A stretch of 64,000 bases of DNA from Rhizobium leguminosarum (GTDB lineage: Bacteria > Pseudomonadota > Alphaproteobacteria > Rhizobiales > Rhizobiaceae), in contig NZ_CP016289.1 in assembly GCF_001679785.1 (NCBI RefSeq), forward strand, positions 310,001 to 374,000. Direction: 5' to 3'. This document shows positions 51,862-61,874 of the stretch, one piece after another (positions within the stretch are counted from its first letter, which is position 1; the number at the start of each line of letters is the position of its first letter). Under the pieces are notes generated by a model. The model did no database searches and had not been told where the DNA came from. It was given only the letters and a program-made list of their open reading frames with translations. The position numbers and the translations under genes are program-made.

Positions 51862-52969
51862 GGACGTGTTGCAGGGATCAGATTCTGTACGAGATAACCC
51901 CACCCTTGGGATTTTTCATACAACACGCCGGAATTCTGGACGGCCAAGTTCAGTCATCCGGTTGAGAACGTGGACGCCGATCTTGGCTTCTGTTTTCTGA
52001 TTGTCGAAGTTCCTCGCTTTGAGTTTTGGCCCAATGACCGTCTTCCATCTACCCATCTGGGTCTCCACCCGGCTGCGCTGGTTATAGCCGGTGGATTTCT
52101 GCCAAGCCATCCGGCCCTTGTTTTCGATTTCGGCGATATGGCGGTCCCGTACCGTTGGATTGAACGCCGATTGCGGACTTTCAACTGCTGTCTTGGGAGG
52201 CGGGATAATGATCTCCACGATCTCGCCGAAGCGTGTCTCCAGAAGATCACGGGTCGGCGCTCCGTCATAGGCGCCATCAGCGATAAACTTGGCAACTGGG
52301 CCATCAATCTGATCCAGAAGACCTGGCAAAGCGGTCGGATCGCCAACATCATCCGTGGTTAGATCCGCGCAGACAATCTCACCACTAGCAAGATCAAGAC
52401 CAATGTGAAGCTTGCGCCATCTTTTACGTTTCACCTTGATTGTGTGCTTGTTTTCCAGCCACTCGCCCTCACCGAAGACTTTTAACCCCGTGCTATCGAC
52501 CACCAGATAAACAGGACCGGACGCTCTGGCTCCGGACTTTGTCGACGGCAACGCCAGCCCTTTGCTCCGGCGCGACAGGGTGGAGAAGTCAGGCACGGCA
52601 ATATCGAACTCCATCAGCGCCGCAACGCTGCGCATCAGACCTTGGGTCTGGCGTAGCGCCAGCCCGTAGACGACGCGTAGGGTCAAGCACAATGTGATCG
52701 CCAGATCCGAGTATTTCGGCTGACCGCCCCGCGATCTCCGCCTCGGCGCCGTCCATAAAGCAAGGGCCTCATCACTCACCCACACGGTCAAATCACCACG
52801 TTGACGCAGGCTTTCATTATAGGCCGCCCAATTCGTCACCTTAAACTTCTGCTTGGCTATCTTGTCCCGTCGGTCGGCATTGAACTTATGCGGCATCATC
52901 AAAACCCCGATCAGGAGACTGAAAACCAAAGCCCAATATCAGTCGCCGGGTGATCCGCGCAACAACGCC
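51862..52969 (-). mobile_element. IS5-family element, full copy 6 (1108 bp)
   Basis: Same ends and length as copies 1-5, inserted into the related variant IS5 element. Confidence 0.92.
51916..52899 (-). CDS. IS5-family transposase (copy 6)
   Basis: 327 residues, same protein as copy 1; D-D-E core intact. Confidence 0.93.
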   Translation of the reverse strand: MMPHKFNADRRDKIAKQKFKVTNWAAYNESLRQRGDLTVWVSDEALALWTAPRRRSRGGQPKYSDLAITLCLTLRVVYGLALRQTQGLMRSVAALMEFDIAVPDFSTLSRRSKGLALPSTKSGARASGPVYLVVDSTGLKVFGEGEWLENKHTIKVKRKRWRKLHIGLDLASGEIVCADLTTDDVGDPTALPGLLDQIDGPVAKFIADGAYDGAPTRDLLETRFGEIVEIIIPPPKTAVESPQSAFNPTVRDRHIAEIENKGRMAWQKSTGYNQRSRVETQMGRWKTVIGPKLKARNFDNQKTEAKIGVHVLNRMTELGRPEFRRVV

Positions 52970-53071
52970 GACCGCCATCGTTCTTGCCTCTTTGCGAGCT
53001 TGATTTCCTTTTCGGTCTCACGTTGTTTCTCATTCAGAAAATCGACGATCATGCGGTCGTTTGGCAAATGT
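52970..53071 (-). pseudogene. N-terminal fragment of an unrecognised small protein
   Basis: From a TTG on the minus strand: LPNDRMIVDFLNEKQRETEK, then EIKLAKRQERWR, cut by IS5 copy 6. The charged helical pattern looks coding, but the family is unknown to me. Confidence 0.3.
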
Positions 53072-53180
53072 CTATTCCTCAAAATAGCTTGGCCGCCAAG
53101 CTGAGTTCGCTCTTAACTGAGCAGACGTAATCTAATCATCTAGCTAATAAAAAAATATAACCAAATCATGCTCTTGGAGG

Positions 53181-53196
53181 GTTGACCGCGGTCAAC
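53181..53196. promoter_or_regulatory. parS: parS-like centromere site 1
   Basis: Perfect 16-bp palindrome GTTGACCGCGGTCAAC, of the class bound by RepB in repABC plasmids. Confidence 0.8.
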
Positions 53197-53578
53197 GCTC
53201 CAAGACAATCGTTCTAGTCAGCAATACCCGTACATGAACGATCACGTCCTATTTCTACGCGAGTCCGATTGCCTGAGAAGCTGGAGCTGCCGCGAGTGCT
53301 ATGATGCGACTTCCCCGCTCAAAGCCAAACATTCTTTACCGCTTTGATAGCGCCAATCACGGGGCAGATATGGTCCATACCATCCGCGCAACGCGGTGAC
53401 CTCGATCTGGGATCTGAACGTGTCCTTCGGCGCTGTTGCTAACGATCCAGCTTACAACTGTATCGATCTTCTGGCGTTAACTCGAACGTTCCATAAAGCG
53501 ACATGGTTCCCGGTCGGCCCGAGGCACATTGGGAGAAGCACACTTGCAAGAAACAACGTCATTTCAGTAAGTTACGGT

Positions 53579-53594
53579 GATGACCGCGGTCAAC
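53579..53594. promoter_or_regulatory. parS: parS-like centromere site 2 (one mismatch)
   Basis: GATGACCGCGGTCAAC: the same palindrome with a single change in the outer left arm. Confidence 0.7.
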
Positions 53595-53767
53595 GCGTTG
53601 GGCACTTGTTAGCATACCGAACGGAAAACCAAGAGAAGTCAGGCATTTCGAGTGAACGGAGTTCTGCGCGTCATTGAAAGGATGACCAGATTATTTCCTT
53701 TGAACAGTTTTTGCTTCAAAAGATTGGACACTAAATTTCCACCTAACGAGCCTGAAAACGAGCTGCC

Positions 53768-55164
53768 ATGCAACGCGCCAAAATTGTCCGGACCCAGCAC
53801 CCCGTTGGCCATGGTGGATTCCACACCGGGTTGATTACGACAACTGAAATCTCAGCTCCTCATATCTCTTCGGCGAGTGATAGTCCGACCGGCGCCTTCA
53901 AGTATGTTTATGATTGCGGATCCGAGCAAAGCGAGGCCTTCAATGCGGAGCTCGCCCTTTACCGTGAGCAATCAGGTGGTTCGACGGACCTCCTCTTCGT
54001 GTCCCATCTCCACGCCGATCATATCAACGGGATTGACCGGTTACAGGGGATGGCGCCCGCCCGAAAAGTGGTCGTGCCCTATTTCGATGTCATAGAGCGT
54101 TTGCTCTTCGTCCTTTCCGACTTCGAGCGAGGGGCAACGTCGCGCTCTTCCCTGGACTACTTTGCGGATCCGGCGGCGTGGTGGCTTGGTCGCGGTGCAC
54201 AGGAGGTCATCTTTCTGCAACAGGGCGAGCCCGACGACATACCTCCGCCCCGTCCACCGGAGCCGGACGCGCCACTCGATGATCCAAGAGCGCGACGCAT
54301 CCTGGGCTTGGAGGACAGGGACAAAGCGAAGCGCCCCGCAAGTCGATTGAATGATCATCTCAAACCGCCTCATGGAGAGGACGTCGAAGGACTTGCTCCG
54401 GCTGGCTTGACAAGCCCCAAACAAAACACCGCTCTGCTTGCGGCATCCGGATCATATTTTCAGCTCGAGTGGCGGAACTTCGGCGGAGAGCCCTGGCACA
54501 GGGCTGACTGGATTCTCCTGCCCTATGTCCACCCCGTCGACGACCCACGCGCAAGCGCTTCGTAAAAGACTTAAGGGCCGCAATAGGTGCTCGCCGATCT
54601 CGCAAAGCCGATCTAACAGCGACGCTTCTTTCACGGCTGAGCTCGATGGAGAAAGTAAAAGAGCTCGTCGCGATCTATCAGCGCCATTTTCCTGGCGGGC
54701 ATAACGCAATATCGATGTCACTTTACTCTGGGCCGCTCGCCCAAAAGTCCCGATCAGTTGCGCCCGGCCGACCCTCGAACAGTTGGACGAACCCGATGGG
54801 CTATGAGGACAACTATGGACCTTACCTCTGGCGAGACGACGGAATAGGGTGGCTGGGCACGGGAGACGCCGCGCTCTTGCAGGACAAATGCCGAGAGCCT
54901 TGGCGTGAATTTTACGAACCGTTCGGCGATAGCGTTACAATAATGACGCTTCCTCACCACGGATCGGCGCACAATTTCCATCCGGATATTTTGACCTTCG
55001 CCGCGGTTCGCTATGCGCTTGCAACAACCGTCGAAGCTCGTAACCGCGTCGCTCGCATGCGGGAAACTCTTGGTTTCGTTGAGACCCGACGAATTCGCAC
55101 CCATGTGGTCGACGACCTGCGCCACAGCCGATTCCGCGTCACATGTGAGCGCTCGATGCCTTAG
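53768..55164 (+). pseudogene. Metallo-beta-lactamase-fold hydrolase, frameshifted
   Basis: The first part (265 codons from ATG at 53768) has the metal-binding motif FVSHLHADHINGIDRL near residue 82. Around 54541-54545 the reading shifts frame and continues as RFVKDLRAAIGARRSRKADL, GWLGTGDAALL and TLPHHGSAHNF (further metal ligands), to a stop at 55164. One indel separates the halves, so an intact ancestor of about 465 residues is likely; a sequencing error would also explain it. It lies between parS sites, downstream of repC on the opposite strand. Substrate unknown. Confidence 0.7.
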
Positions 55165-55251
55165 TGCAAGCCCTGTTAGAGAGATCGCCCAGACCAGGTC
55201 GACGTCGGAGCCTTCAGTTCGCAGAGACTAATATTTCCAATCGGTTCGATA

Positions 55252-55267
55252 GTTGACCGCGGTCAAC
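55252..55267. promoter_or_regulatory. parS: parS-like centromere site 3
   Basis: Perfect palindrome GTTGACCGCGGTCAAC, identical to site 1, 113 bp beyond the repC stop codon. Confidence 0.8.
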
Positions 55268-55379
55268 TCACCTCGCAGCGCAAGTGAGAACGCGGGGCAG
55301 GAGCTCCTTCGAAAAAGTGATCTCACCTTTGGCCAACCGGCGACATCCAAGAGACCTAATCCACTGAAAGATGTTCAGA

Positions 55380-56591
55380 TCACCCCGCCCTGAGATGCGT
55401 TTCGTTGTTCGCTTTAAGGGCAGCCATTAGCATCGGACCGATAGAAAACTCATCGCGGTCTGCACGTCGCGTGAGATCGCGCAGATACGCTCCGGCCGAG
55501 TTGATCAGGTTGGCTCGCTCGAGGATACAGGCCATGGCCACCGCCGCATTTTCCGGCCCCATTACCTCGCATGCCTCTTGGTAGGCCGAAGGGCTTACAC
55601 CGAGCATTGATCTGATCACCACCGCGGCCGACATGAGTTCGCGCCAACTGTCGACCGAGCCACCGGGAGCATAGTCCGAGACTTGCGGGCAAGCTTTCAA
55701 CACGATCGAAAGCGGGAACGTTTTCAGCGGCTCCTTCGATGCCTCAGTTTTTCTCGGCTTTGCGCCCGGCTCTTTTTCAGAGCTTGGTTCAAGTTCAGGA
55801 ATGGATTCTGGTTTTGAATTCTGTATGTGGCGCTCAATATGGGCATCATTGCTGCTATCATTTCCAGAATTATCATTGATTTCGAGCAGGTTGAGTATTT
55901 CCTGTTTCAACATCTCCATCTCATCGAGTATGTCGACCAATTCACCGGCCGTGGGCGTCCTGGGCAACCGCCCGACAAGGCTAATATAGGCGTGTTCGAT
56001 GGCTTGCCAGTTTCCCTCGGCACCTTCCTCCATCGCAGCTGAAATGAGTTTTCGGGTGTCACGCCGGCAAATCGTCAGCTTTTCTTTAGCTTTACGATAG
56101 GCCGCGCGTGCCGCAATGACGTCCTGCGCAAGCATAGCAAGCTCTTCGGAGCGCAGGAGGAGAGGGGACAAGTCGAAGCCGAAGGCCTCTTCGACATCAC
56201 CGGCCTGGTCCTTCCTCGAAAAGCGCTTGCCGTTGGCGCTATCACGCCGGACAATAAGTCCCGCCTCAACAAGTACGGCGAGGTGCCGTCTCAAAGTCGA
56301 TCCTGGCATTGAGTGCGCGCGCAAAGACAATTGCAAATTAGATGGAAAAACGATTAGCTGGGCATCTTCACGCAATTCGTTCTCCGGATAGAAACTCAGG
56401 AGAGCATCAAGAACAGCCAGGCTGCTCGATTGGATCCGGAGCGCTTCCATTGCTGCGGACGCGTCTCTGAAAATCTTCCATTTGTCAGCGGTTTTGCCGG
56501 TCCGAATTTGCTTCGTCGCCTGTTGCCGTCTCACCAGGGCGAGCGTCATCGGCCGCCGCCCAAAGGGCGTCGTCACACTTTCCGTATGCAT
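55380..56591 (-). CDS. repC: RepC, plasmid replication initiator
   Basis: A 403-residue RepC, the usual length. The N-terminal part carries the DNA-binding region (KWKIFRDASAAMEALRIQSS, then IVFPSNLQLSLRAHSMPGST). The C-terminal domain includes FPLSIVLKACPQVSDYAPGG and SVDSWRELMSAAVVIRSMLG, both standard for the family. RepC starts replication at an origin inside its own gene; the AT-rich stretch at about 55790-55875 (encoding the NDNSGNDSSND linker) is the likely oriV. It is separated from repB by 151 bp that hold the antisense RNA gene. Intact. Confidence 0.95.
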   Translation of the reverse strand: MHTESVTTPFGRRPMTLALVRRQQATKQIRTGKTADKWKIFRDASAAMEALRIQSSSLAVLDALLSFYPENELREDAQLIVFPSNLQLSLRAHSMPGSTLRRHLAVLVEAGLIVRRDSANGKRFSRKDQAGDVEEAFGFDLSPLLLRSEELAMLAQDVIAARAAYRKAKEKLTICRRDTRKLISAAMEEGAEGNWQAIEHAYISLVGRLPRTPTAGELVDILDEMEMLKQEILNLLEINDNSGNDSSNDAHIERHIQNSKPESIPELEPSSEKEPGAKPRKTEASKEPLKTFPLSIVLKACPQVSDYAPGGSVDSWRELMSAAVVIRSMLGVSPSAYQEACEVMGPENAAVAMACILERANLINSAGAYLRDLTRRADRDEFSIGPMLMAALKANNETHLRAG

Positions 56592-56649
56592 CGTCTTTCA
56601 CCTTTAAGCAGGCAAAAGAAATTCGTTCGCCGAAACGGCGCCTAGACTC

Positions 56650-56740
56650 TTGACGATGAATCCCGGAAATGCGATTCTATCTTTGCTACGAGATAGGGGC
56701 TTCCGAGGCGGCGACGTTTTGGGGCCTCTTTTCTTTTGCG
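56650..56740 (+). ncRNA. Probable repABC antisense RNA (incalpha/ctRNA) between repB and repC
   Basis: In repABC plasmids a short RNA transcribed against the repB-repC leader controls RepC synthesis. On the plus strand this gap has a -35-like TTGACG at 56650 and a hairpin GAGGC..GCCTC (56705-56728) followed by TTTTCTTTT, a plausible terminator. The -10 is weak and the start site is not fixed. The call rests on location and terminator. Confidence 0.65.
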
Positions 56741-56742
56741 GT

Positions 56743-57705
56743 TTACGCTTCCTTCTCGCGTTGAATCATTGCGCGGCGATCCTCAAAGAGGGCCACCGCA
56801 TCGTTTAACAAGAATGCTGCGAAATCAGCCGCTTCTGTCCGATCGATCGTAATTTCGAGCTTGGTCTTGCTCTGCTTTACATGGGCCAGACGCTCCCCGG
56901 ATGTAGCTGACAGCACGTCCGGCAAACGTACGGCGCGGCGCGGCTTGAGCTTTGAAACGACCGCCTTGAAGCGATCTTGCGACGCCATGCGCTGCATCTC
57001 CTCGCTCCGAACGATATCGATGGCATCCTGGCTGGACGACTTTTGAACGAGTTCCGCCAACTCTTGCCAACTGCGTCGACCAACGCCTGGAGCCGGTCCA
57101 ATAGCGTCAATCAAGTCCGCCGGAAGTTGGTCGATAATGCCAAACATGCGAGAAATCTCTGCCTTGTCCAACGACATGGAAGAAATGATGACCTCACGCG
57201 GGAAACGCTCCTTGAGGTAGTGGGCAAACCGAGACTTCTCGATGTAGGATAGATCCTCGCGCTCGTTATTTTCCTGCCCCTGAGCAATGACTAGCTCTTC
57301 ATCGGTCAGGTTCCGAACGATTGCTTTGACCTGCTGGCCGAGGTCTTGGACCGCACGCAAGCGGCGATGGCCAAAAGCGACCTGATACCGGCCTGCATCT
57401 GTTGGGTGAGGGCGAACGAGGATCGGCACTTGCTGACCCTGGTCGCGGATAGATGCGAGAAGACCGGTGATGTCGCCCGGCATGCGATCACGCACGAAGG
57501 ATGGTTCCACCAAAGCGGGATCGAGCTCGATAACGGCTTGCCCTTCAGAAAGTCGCCGCTCGATTTCATCCGCACGGGCCTGGCGAGCCTTCTCCTCACG
57601 CATCGAGCTCGCGACCTGGCCGACTAGCTTGTTGTCAGATGCCGGTGCCTTGGTCGGCGTGTCTGCGTCAACCTGGATGAGGTTTAGGAGGTTCTTTCTA
57701 CTCAT
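56743..57705 (-). CDS. repB: RepB, plasmid partition protein (ParB family)
   Basis: A 320-residue ParB-type protein that binds the parS palindromes. The N-terminus MSRKNLLNLI is standard for RepB. The ParB motif with FGHRRLRAVQDLG lies at about 111-123, preceded by RDQGQQVPILVRPH, and QGQENNEREDLSYIEKSRFA at about 146-165. A helix-turn-helix follows (MSLDKAEISRMFGIIDQLP). It overlaps repA by 4 bp. Intact. Confidence 0.95.
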   Translation of the reverse strand: MSRKNLLNLIQVDADTPTKAPASDNKLVGQVASSMREEKARQARADEIERRLSEGQAVIELDPALVEPSFVRDRMPGDITGLLASIRDQGQQVPILVRPHPTDAGRYQVAFGHRRLRAVQDLGQQVKAIVRNLTDEELVIAQGQENNEREDLSYIEKSRFAHYLKERFPREVIISSMSLDKAEISRMFGIIDQLPADLIDAIGPAPGVGRRSWQELAELVQKSSSQDAIDIVRSEEMQRMASQDRFKAVVSKLKPRRAVRLPDVLSATSGERLAHVKQSKTKLEITIDRTEAADFAAFLLNDAVALFEDRRAMIQREKEA

Positions 57706-58916
57706 GTCGGTCTACCCCAAGCTTTTTTGATGAGCGTCTCGATTTCGTCATTCACGCTATTCATGGACTCAAGGGCCCGGTCATAAGTACTGCGGGTGAA
57801 TTGACCCCGCTCGACTTCGTAGAGGGTTTGGTTGGTCAGCCCCGCATCAGAGACCGCCGTCGATTTCAACATCGGAAAATTCAATACGTGTGCGCCAAAA
57901 ATGGAGCGAAGATATCCCACCATCTGGTTCTGAGGGCCGTCTGACGGTTCAAACCTGGTGATAAGATAGCGAAGCCAGGCAAAATCAACGTTTCCGCCGG
58001 CGGCGGCGACTTCACGGAGCAGGTCGGCGACCATAGCCAAAAATTGGTTCATCGACATGACGTCCAGCATCTGAGGATGAACCGTGACGAGAACCGATGT
58101 TGCTGCGGTGAGGGCAGAGAGCGTCAGGTAGCCGAGTTGCGGGGGGCAATCGATAATCACGACGTCATAGCCAGCGCTGACCTCGTCGATCGCATCGCTG
58201 ACACGCTGGAAGAACATGACGTCGCCGACTTTGCGGGTCATGAGCGCGCGCGGCGTGTCGTGCTCGAATTCCATAAGTTCGAGGTTGCCGGGAACGAGGT
58301 CCAAGCCTGGAATATACGTCTTGCGGACGAGGTCCTTGAGTGATCGACGCTGATCGTCGTAGCGGATTGCCCCGTACATCGTCTCGTTGTCTTTGACATC
58401 GAGTTCCGGCTGATGTCCGTAGAGGGCTGATAGGCTGGCCTGCGGGTCGAGATCTACAGCAAGCACTCTATAACCGCGCAGCGCGAGATATTGAGCAAGG
58501 TGCGCAGATGTCGTTGTTTTGCCGGATCCACCTTTGAAATTCATGACGGAAATGGTCTGCAGCTCCTCACCATCCCGTCGATGAGGCAAGTACCGGCGAT
58601 CGGCTCGTCCTACCTTGTCGAGATGACGGCGGATCCTATCGATATCCTCAACGGAGTACGAGCGGCGACCGCCCGGTGTCGTGCTGACCTCGAGGCCATC
58701 GATATCGTTTGAGATCTGACGAAGGTAGACTTCCTTCACGCCAACTAGCTTTGCAGCTTCCGATGGCTGAAAATGCCTTATACCCTTTTGCGCTGTTGGC
58801 GGAAACGTGCTCACATGGTGGGCCTGAAGCTGGACGGCGAGCGCCGACGAGTGCCTCTCGATGAGGCTCACCAAAGTCTCGCGTGGTTGTGTTGTGGCTT
58901 CAGCCTTGGTTTTCAT
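57702..58916 (-). CDS. repA: RepA, plasmid partition ATPase (ParA family)
   Basis: A 404-residue ParA-type ATPase and autorepressor of the operon. An N-terminal HTH region (FQPSEAAKLVGVKEVYLRQI) precedes the deviant Walker A box FKGGSGKTTTSAHLAQYLAL at about 127-146. Then come Walker A' (VLAVDLDPQASLSALYG) and Walker B (YDVVIIDCPPQLGYLTLSAL). Length is typical. It is the first gene of the operon; the upstream 150 bp should hold its promoter and operator. Confidence 0.96.
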   Translation of the reverse strand: MKTKAEATTQPRETLVSLIERHSSALAVQLQAHHVSTFPPTAQKGIRHFQPSEAAKLVGVKEVYLRQISNDIDGLEVSTTPGGRRSYSVEDIDRIRRHLDKVGRADRRYLPHRRDGEELQTISVMNFKGGSGKTTTSAHLAQYLALRGYRVLAVDLDPQASLSALYGHQPELDVKDNETMYGAIRYDDQRRSLKDLVRKTYIPGLDLVPGNLELMEFEHDTPRALMTRKVGDVMFFQRVSDAIDEVSAGYDVVIIDCPPQLGYLTLSALTAATSVLVTVHPQMLDVMSMNQFLAMVADLLREVAAAGGNVDFAWLRYLITRFEPSDGPQNQMVGYLRSIFGAHVLNFPMLKSTAVSDAGLTNQTLYEVERGQFTRSTYDRALESMNSVNDEIETLIKKAWGRPT

Positions 58917-59236
58917 GTCTAGTCCAAAAATCGGTAACAGCGCTTTGTTGCGGCGAAACCCACTATCGTCCGCTGTTGCAATAAGACCCGATTCTGAGTG
59001 TTCGGCAAGCTATTTAAGGTTAACAGACTCTTAACGCTTCTGCGCTGATCCTGGGAGATGGAAGGGAATCTCCTTGTAAAGAGGGCATTTAGGCCTAGCA
59101 CGCGCTGTAATGACTACCGACTCGTAGATTAAAAAAAGAGTCGAAAACCCTTATGCATCGCACGGAGAGGGCTGTGTGGCACCTCACGGCCGGCATCGCC
59201 GAGGCTCACGATGCCAAATCTGTGACGGGGCGAGAC
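58917..59236. promoter_or_regulatory. repABC promoter region
   Basis: 320 bp with no supported gene. AT-rich segments at about 59005-59035 and 59110-59150 are suitable for promoters reading leftward into repA. No further parS palindrome or tra box was recognised here. Confidence 0.45.
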
Positions 59237-60476
59237 CTACGCTCCCTTCACCAACTCGTTCGAGAAATTCTCGCCGTCGAGGCCAGGCGACCGGAAATCT
59301 TTGCACGCAAGCAACAACTGGAAGCGGGTCAACCCGATAGCCAGCCAACAGCCCGCGCGCAACACGAAGGTGTCACCTAAATCATTCGTGCGGCGCGACT
59401 GCTCCATGGCCTCTGGTAGGGGGACACCGCGATTGGCGGCCTCAGTAGGGTATCCCGACCGTAAGCCGTGCGCAGAGAACTCCCTAGTGTCCAACCCAGC
59501 GATCTCAGCCCTTTGCTTGAGGATCGCATTGACCGACTGCGGATCGAGCGCCCGGCGCGCAACGGTCCCCCACCGCCCGATCGCCCGAAACACGCTCCCG
59601 CTCTCAATTTTCGCCGCCGTCATCATCCATGCGTTCAATGCCTCCACCGGCCGGCCGGTCAGATAGACGACATCGCCCTGTTCGCCGGAGGTGGTTTTGG
59701 TGCGGCCGAGATGGATGGCGAGAGAGGGGAGGGGGGCGCCATTTTCGATCGGGATCGGCGGCTCGACGGTCAGTTGCTCGCGGCGCAGCCCGGCGATCTC
59801 GCTGCGCCTCCGGCCGCCGGAGGCAAACGCGACCATCAGGATTGCCCGGTCCCGCAGATCGCGCAGGCTGTCGGTTGTGCGCAGGTCGCGCAGGTCGCCA
59901 GCAGCCTTGCAAGGACATCCCCGGTGACCGCCTTGGCGCTCTTGCGGCGACGCGTCCTAGGGACGGCGCGCACGGCAAGGCGAATGGCGGATTTCAGGGC
60001 AGGGGAGGTGAAGGCGCCGTCGAGGCCGCGCCACTTGCTCAGCGTCGACCGGTTCGCCAGCCGCCGGCGCACCGTCGCCGGCGCGTGCGGGCCGACCGAC
60101 TTGAGAAACCCCTGGCGCCGAAGGTTCTCGTCGACGGCTACAGGCATGCCGTGATCGGGATCCGTCTCGCGGCGCTGTGGGTCCCAGAGGTGATGGGCGA
60201 CGAATTTTAAAAGCAGCGCTTCGGGCGCCGGCCAGGGCAGAGATTGTCCGGTGGCTGCCATGCCCCAGGCCTCGAGATAGGCGAGGTCCGAGGTCAGCGC
60301 CCGCAATGTGTTGTCGCCCATACCCTGGTTGACGAGATGGCGCAGGGTCTCGACGTCGTGGTCGGTCAAGAGTTCGGCGAGCTTGTCGCGACGCTCGATC
60401 GGCAGGACGGCGGCAAGGTGTCGAGCTCTTCGGCGCGGCGCTCCACCGCGGTTGCTGATTTCTTGGCTTTGGCCAC
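59237..60476 (-). pseudogene. Tyrosine recombinase, broken by frameshifts and C-terminally altered
   Basis: From a GTG at 60476 the frames read VAKAKKSATAVERRAEELDT, then (shifted) LAAVLPIERRDKLAELLTDH, DVETLRHLVNQGMGDNTLRA and, shifted again near 59880, LRDLRDRAILMVAFASGGRR, RSEIAGLRREQL, AHGLRSGYPTEAANRGVPLP. The R and HxxR catalytic motifs survive, but the expected GH..V..Y.R end is replaced by unrelated sequence after EAMEQSR. At least two frameshifts plus loss of the catalytic Tyr make it non-functional. Confidence 0.82.
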
Positions 60477-60767
60477 GGACGCTCCAAAATCGCGGGTTTC
60501 GCCGGCCGCTAGGACCGTGACTTGCTACGATTCTTTCTGTGTCAGCACTCCTAATCGAGTGGATTCTATCTCGCTGATTTCTTTGAACAAGGCATGTTCC
60601 TAATTTATCGGACTCGCCCTAATTCCCCGGATCTTCTCCTCAATCAGAATGCTGTCGTGGCTCTGTAACGATCTGCCATCATTCTGGCCGCCGAGGCAAT
60701 CGATACCAAGTTCCACTCGCACCTTGAAGGGACGAGGTGGCCTGCTGCCGGTTTATCGGACACGAGG
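60477..60767. other. Intergenic stretch, nothing recognised
   Basis: 291 bp without a supported gene between the broken recombinase and an IS3-type 3' end. Confidence 0.4.
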
Positions 60768-60855
60768 TTAAGCTAATCCCACCTTTGTTTCAAAGTCATT
60801 GGGGCTGAGATAGCCCAGTGTCGAGTGGCGACGCTTCGGGTTGTAGAGGCGCTTA
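60768..60855 (-). pseudogene. IS3-family OrfB C-terminal fragment
   Basis: On the minus strand the frame reads RLYNPKRRHSTLGYLSPNDF, then ETKVGLA and a stop: the standard last residues of an IS3-family OrfB. It lies antisense to the start of the TniA-like frame, so that gene's 5' end has been replaced. Confidence 0.8.
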
Positions 60856-61527
60856 TCCGTCCTTTGATTGCGGCCAAGCGAATTCCAGCAAGTCGTCTTG
60901 CGAGAGTTTGCCGAGAGCTCGGTCTTAAGCGGTCGCGTCTCTATGAACTCATCGCCCTATACCGTGCGGCACCTGCGGTCAGCTCGCTTTTAGACGCGGT
61001 CCCGGGGCAGGAGAAGGGTAGCCGCCGTCTCTCCGCAGAAGTAGAGAGCGTCATTGATGCTGCGATCCGCGACACCTATCGGAACCGCGAGCGACCGACG
61101 GTGCGGGCACTTCATGAACGGGTGCGCCAGCTATGCCACGAGAACGGCATTCGCGCGCCGTCCTGGAAAGCGGTTAACGCGCGGGTCCAGCAGGCGGATC
61201 AAATGAGTGTCGTCCGAGACAGGGAAGGGGCAAAAGCCGCGCGCCAACGTTTTGCACCCGTCGTCCAAGAATACAGTGCAGACTATGCATTTCAGATCGT
61301 GCAGATAGACCATACTTTGGTGGACCTGTTCATCGTCGACACTGTACACCGTCGCCCTTTGCAAAGACCGTGGCTGACGTTAGCTATCGATGTCGCGAGC
61401 CGCATGGTTGCAGGATTCCATCTTAGCTTGGAGACCCCTTCATCGACGTCTGTTGCCCTGGTCGTCCAACAGCTGGTCTTGCTGAAGGGGCCGTGGTTCG
61501 AGGATCGGGGCATTGAGGCTGAATGGA
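60856..61527 (+). pseudogene. TniA/TnsB-like (Mu-type) transposase fragment
   Basis: About 220 codons: an HTH part (SRLARVCRELGLKRSRLYEL, SRRLSAEVESVIDAAIRDTY) and the DDE core start QIDHTLVDLFIVDTVHRRPL, QRPWLTLAIDVASRMVAGFH. It ends near GPWFEDRGIEAEW, before the second acidic residue. The 5' end is replaced by an IS3 fragment and the 3' end by unrelated sequence. It is a remnant of a Tn5053/Tn7-like transposon. Confidence 0.75.
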
Positions 61528-61874
61528 CGCGATGCTTCACGCCGTTCTGTTTTCGATTTGAACACCGGGACGGCTTGGCCGAACTGGTCTGCGCTGGCTG
61601 TTTGGCGGCCGTGTCGCGCACACCACCGGCGCCTTCTGAGCTGCGCCACGCCGAATTGCTGATCGCGACGATGGAGGCGGTCAATGACGCCGAGGAGGGG
61701 AGGGGAGAGACAACACTCGCTAGGTTCAGAGAGGCTATCCGCTTTCTCTGGACTGCTTCTCCAAACACCGGGCGGCCTGAAATCGCTTTGTTCGGTGTCG
61801 AGTGCCCTTTCGGTCGAGCTTCCATACCGGTAACCGCAGATGCGCCCATGACCGGCTTGTACGTGACATGGTGA
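61528..61874 (+). other. Open frame of unknown origin fused behind the TniA fragment
   Basis: 115 codons in frame with the TniA remnant (FRFEHRDGLAELVCAGCLAA, SELRHAELLIATMEAVNDAE, TLARFREAIRFLWTASPNTG) and a stop at 61874. It looks coding rather than random, but I do not recognise it; it is probably the rest of a gene that lost its own 5' end. Confidence 0.35.

Larger units (their letters stand above)
53072..53767. other. Intergenic region carrying two parS-like sites
   Basis: No supported gene. It is AT-rich around 53140 and holds the palindromes at 53181 and 53579. Confidence 0.5.

Noticed and set aside
59153..59380. Plus-strand 75-codon gene before the broken recombinase
   Set aside because: Antisense to the altered recombinase end, no RBS, no recognised family.
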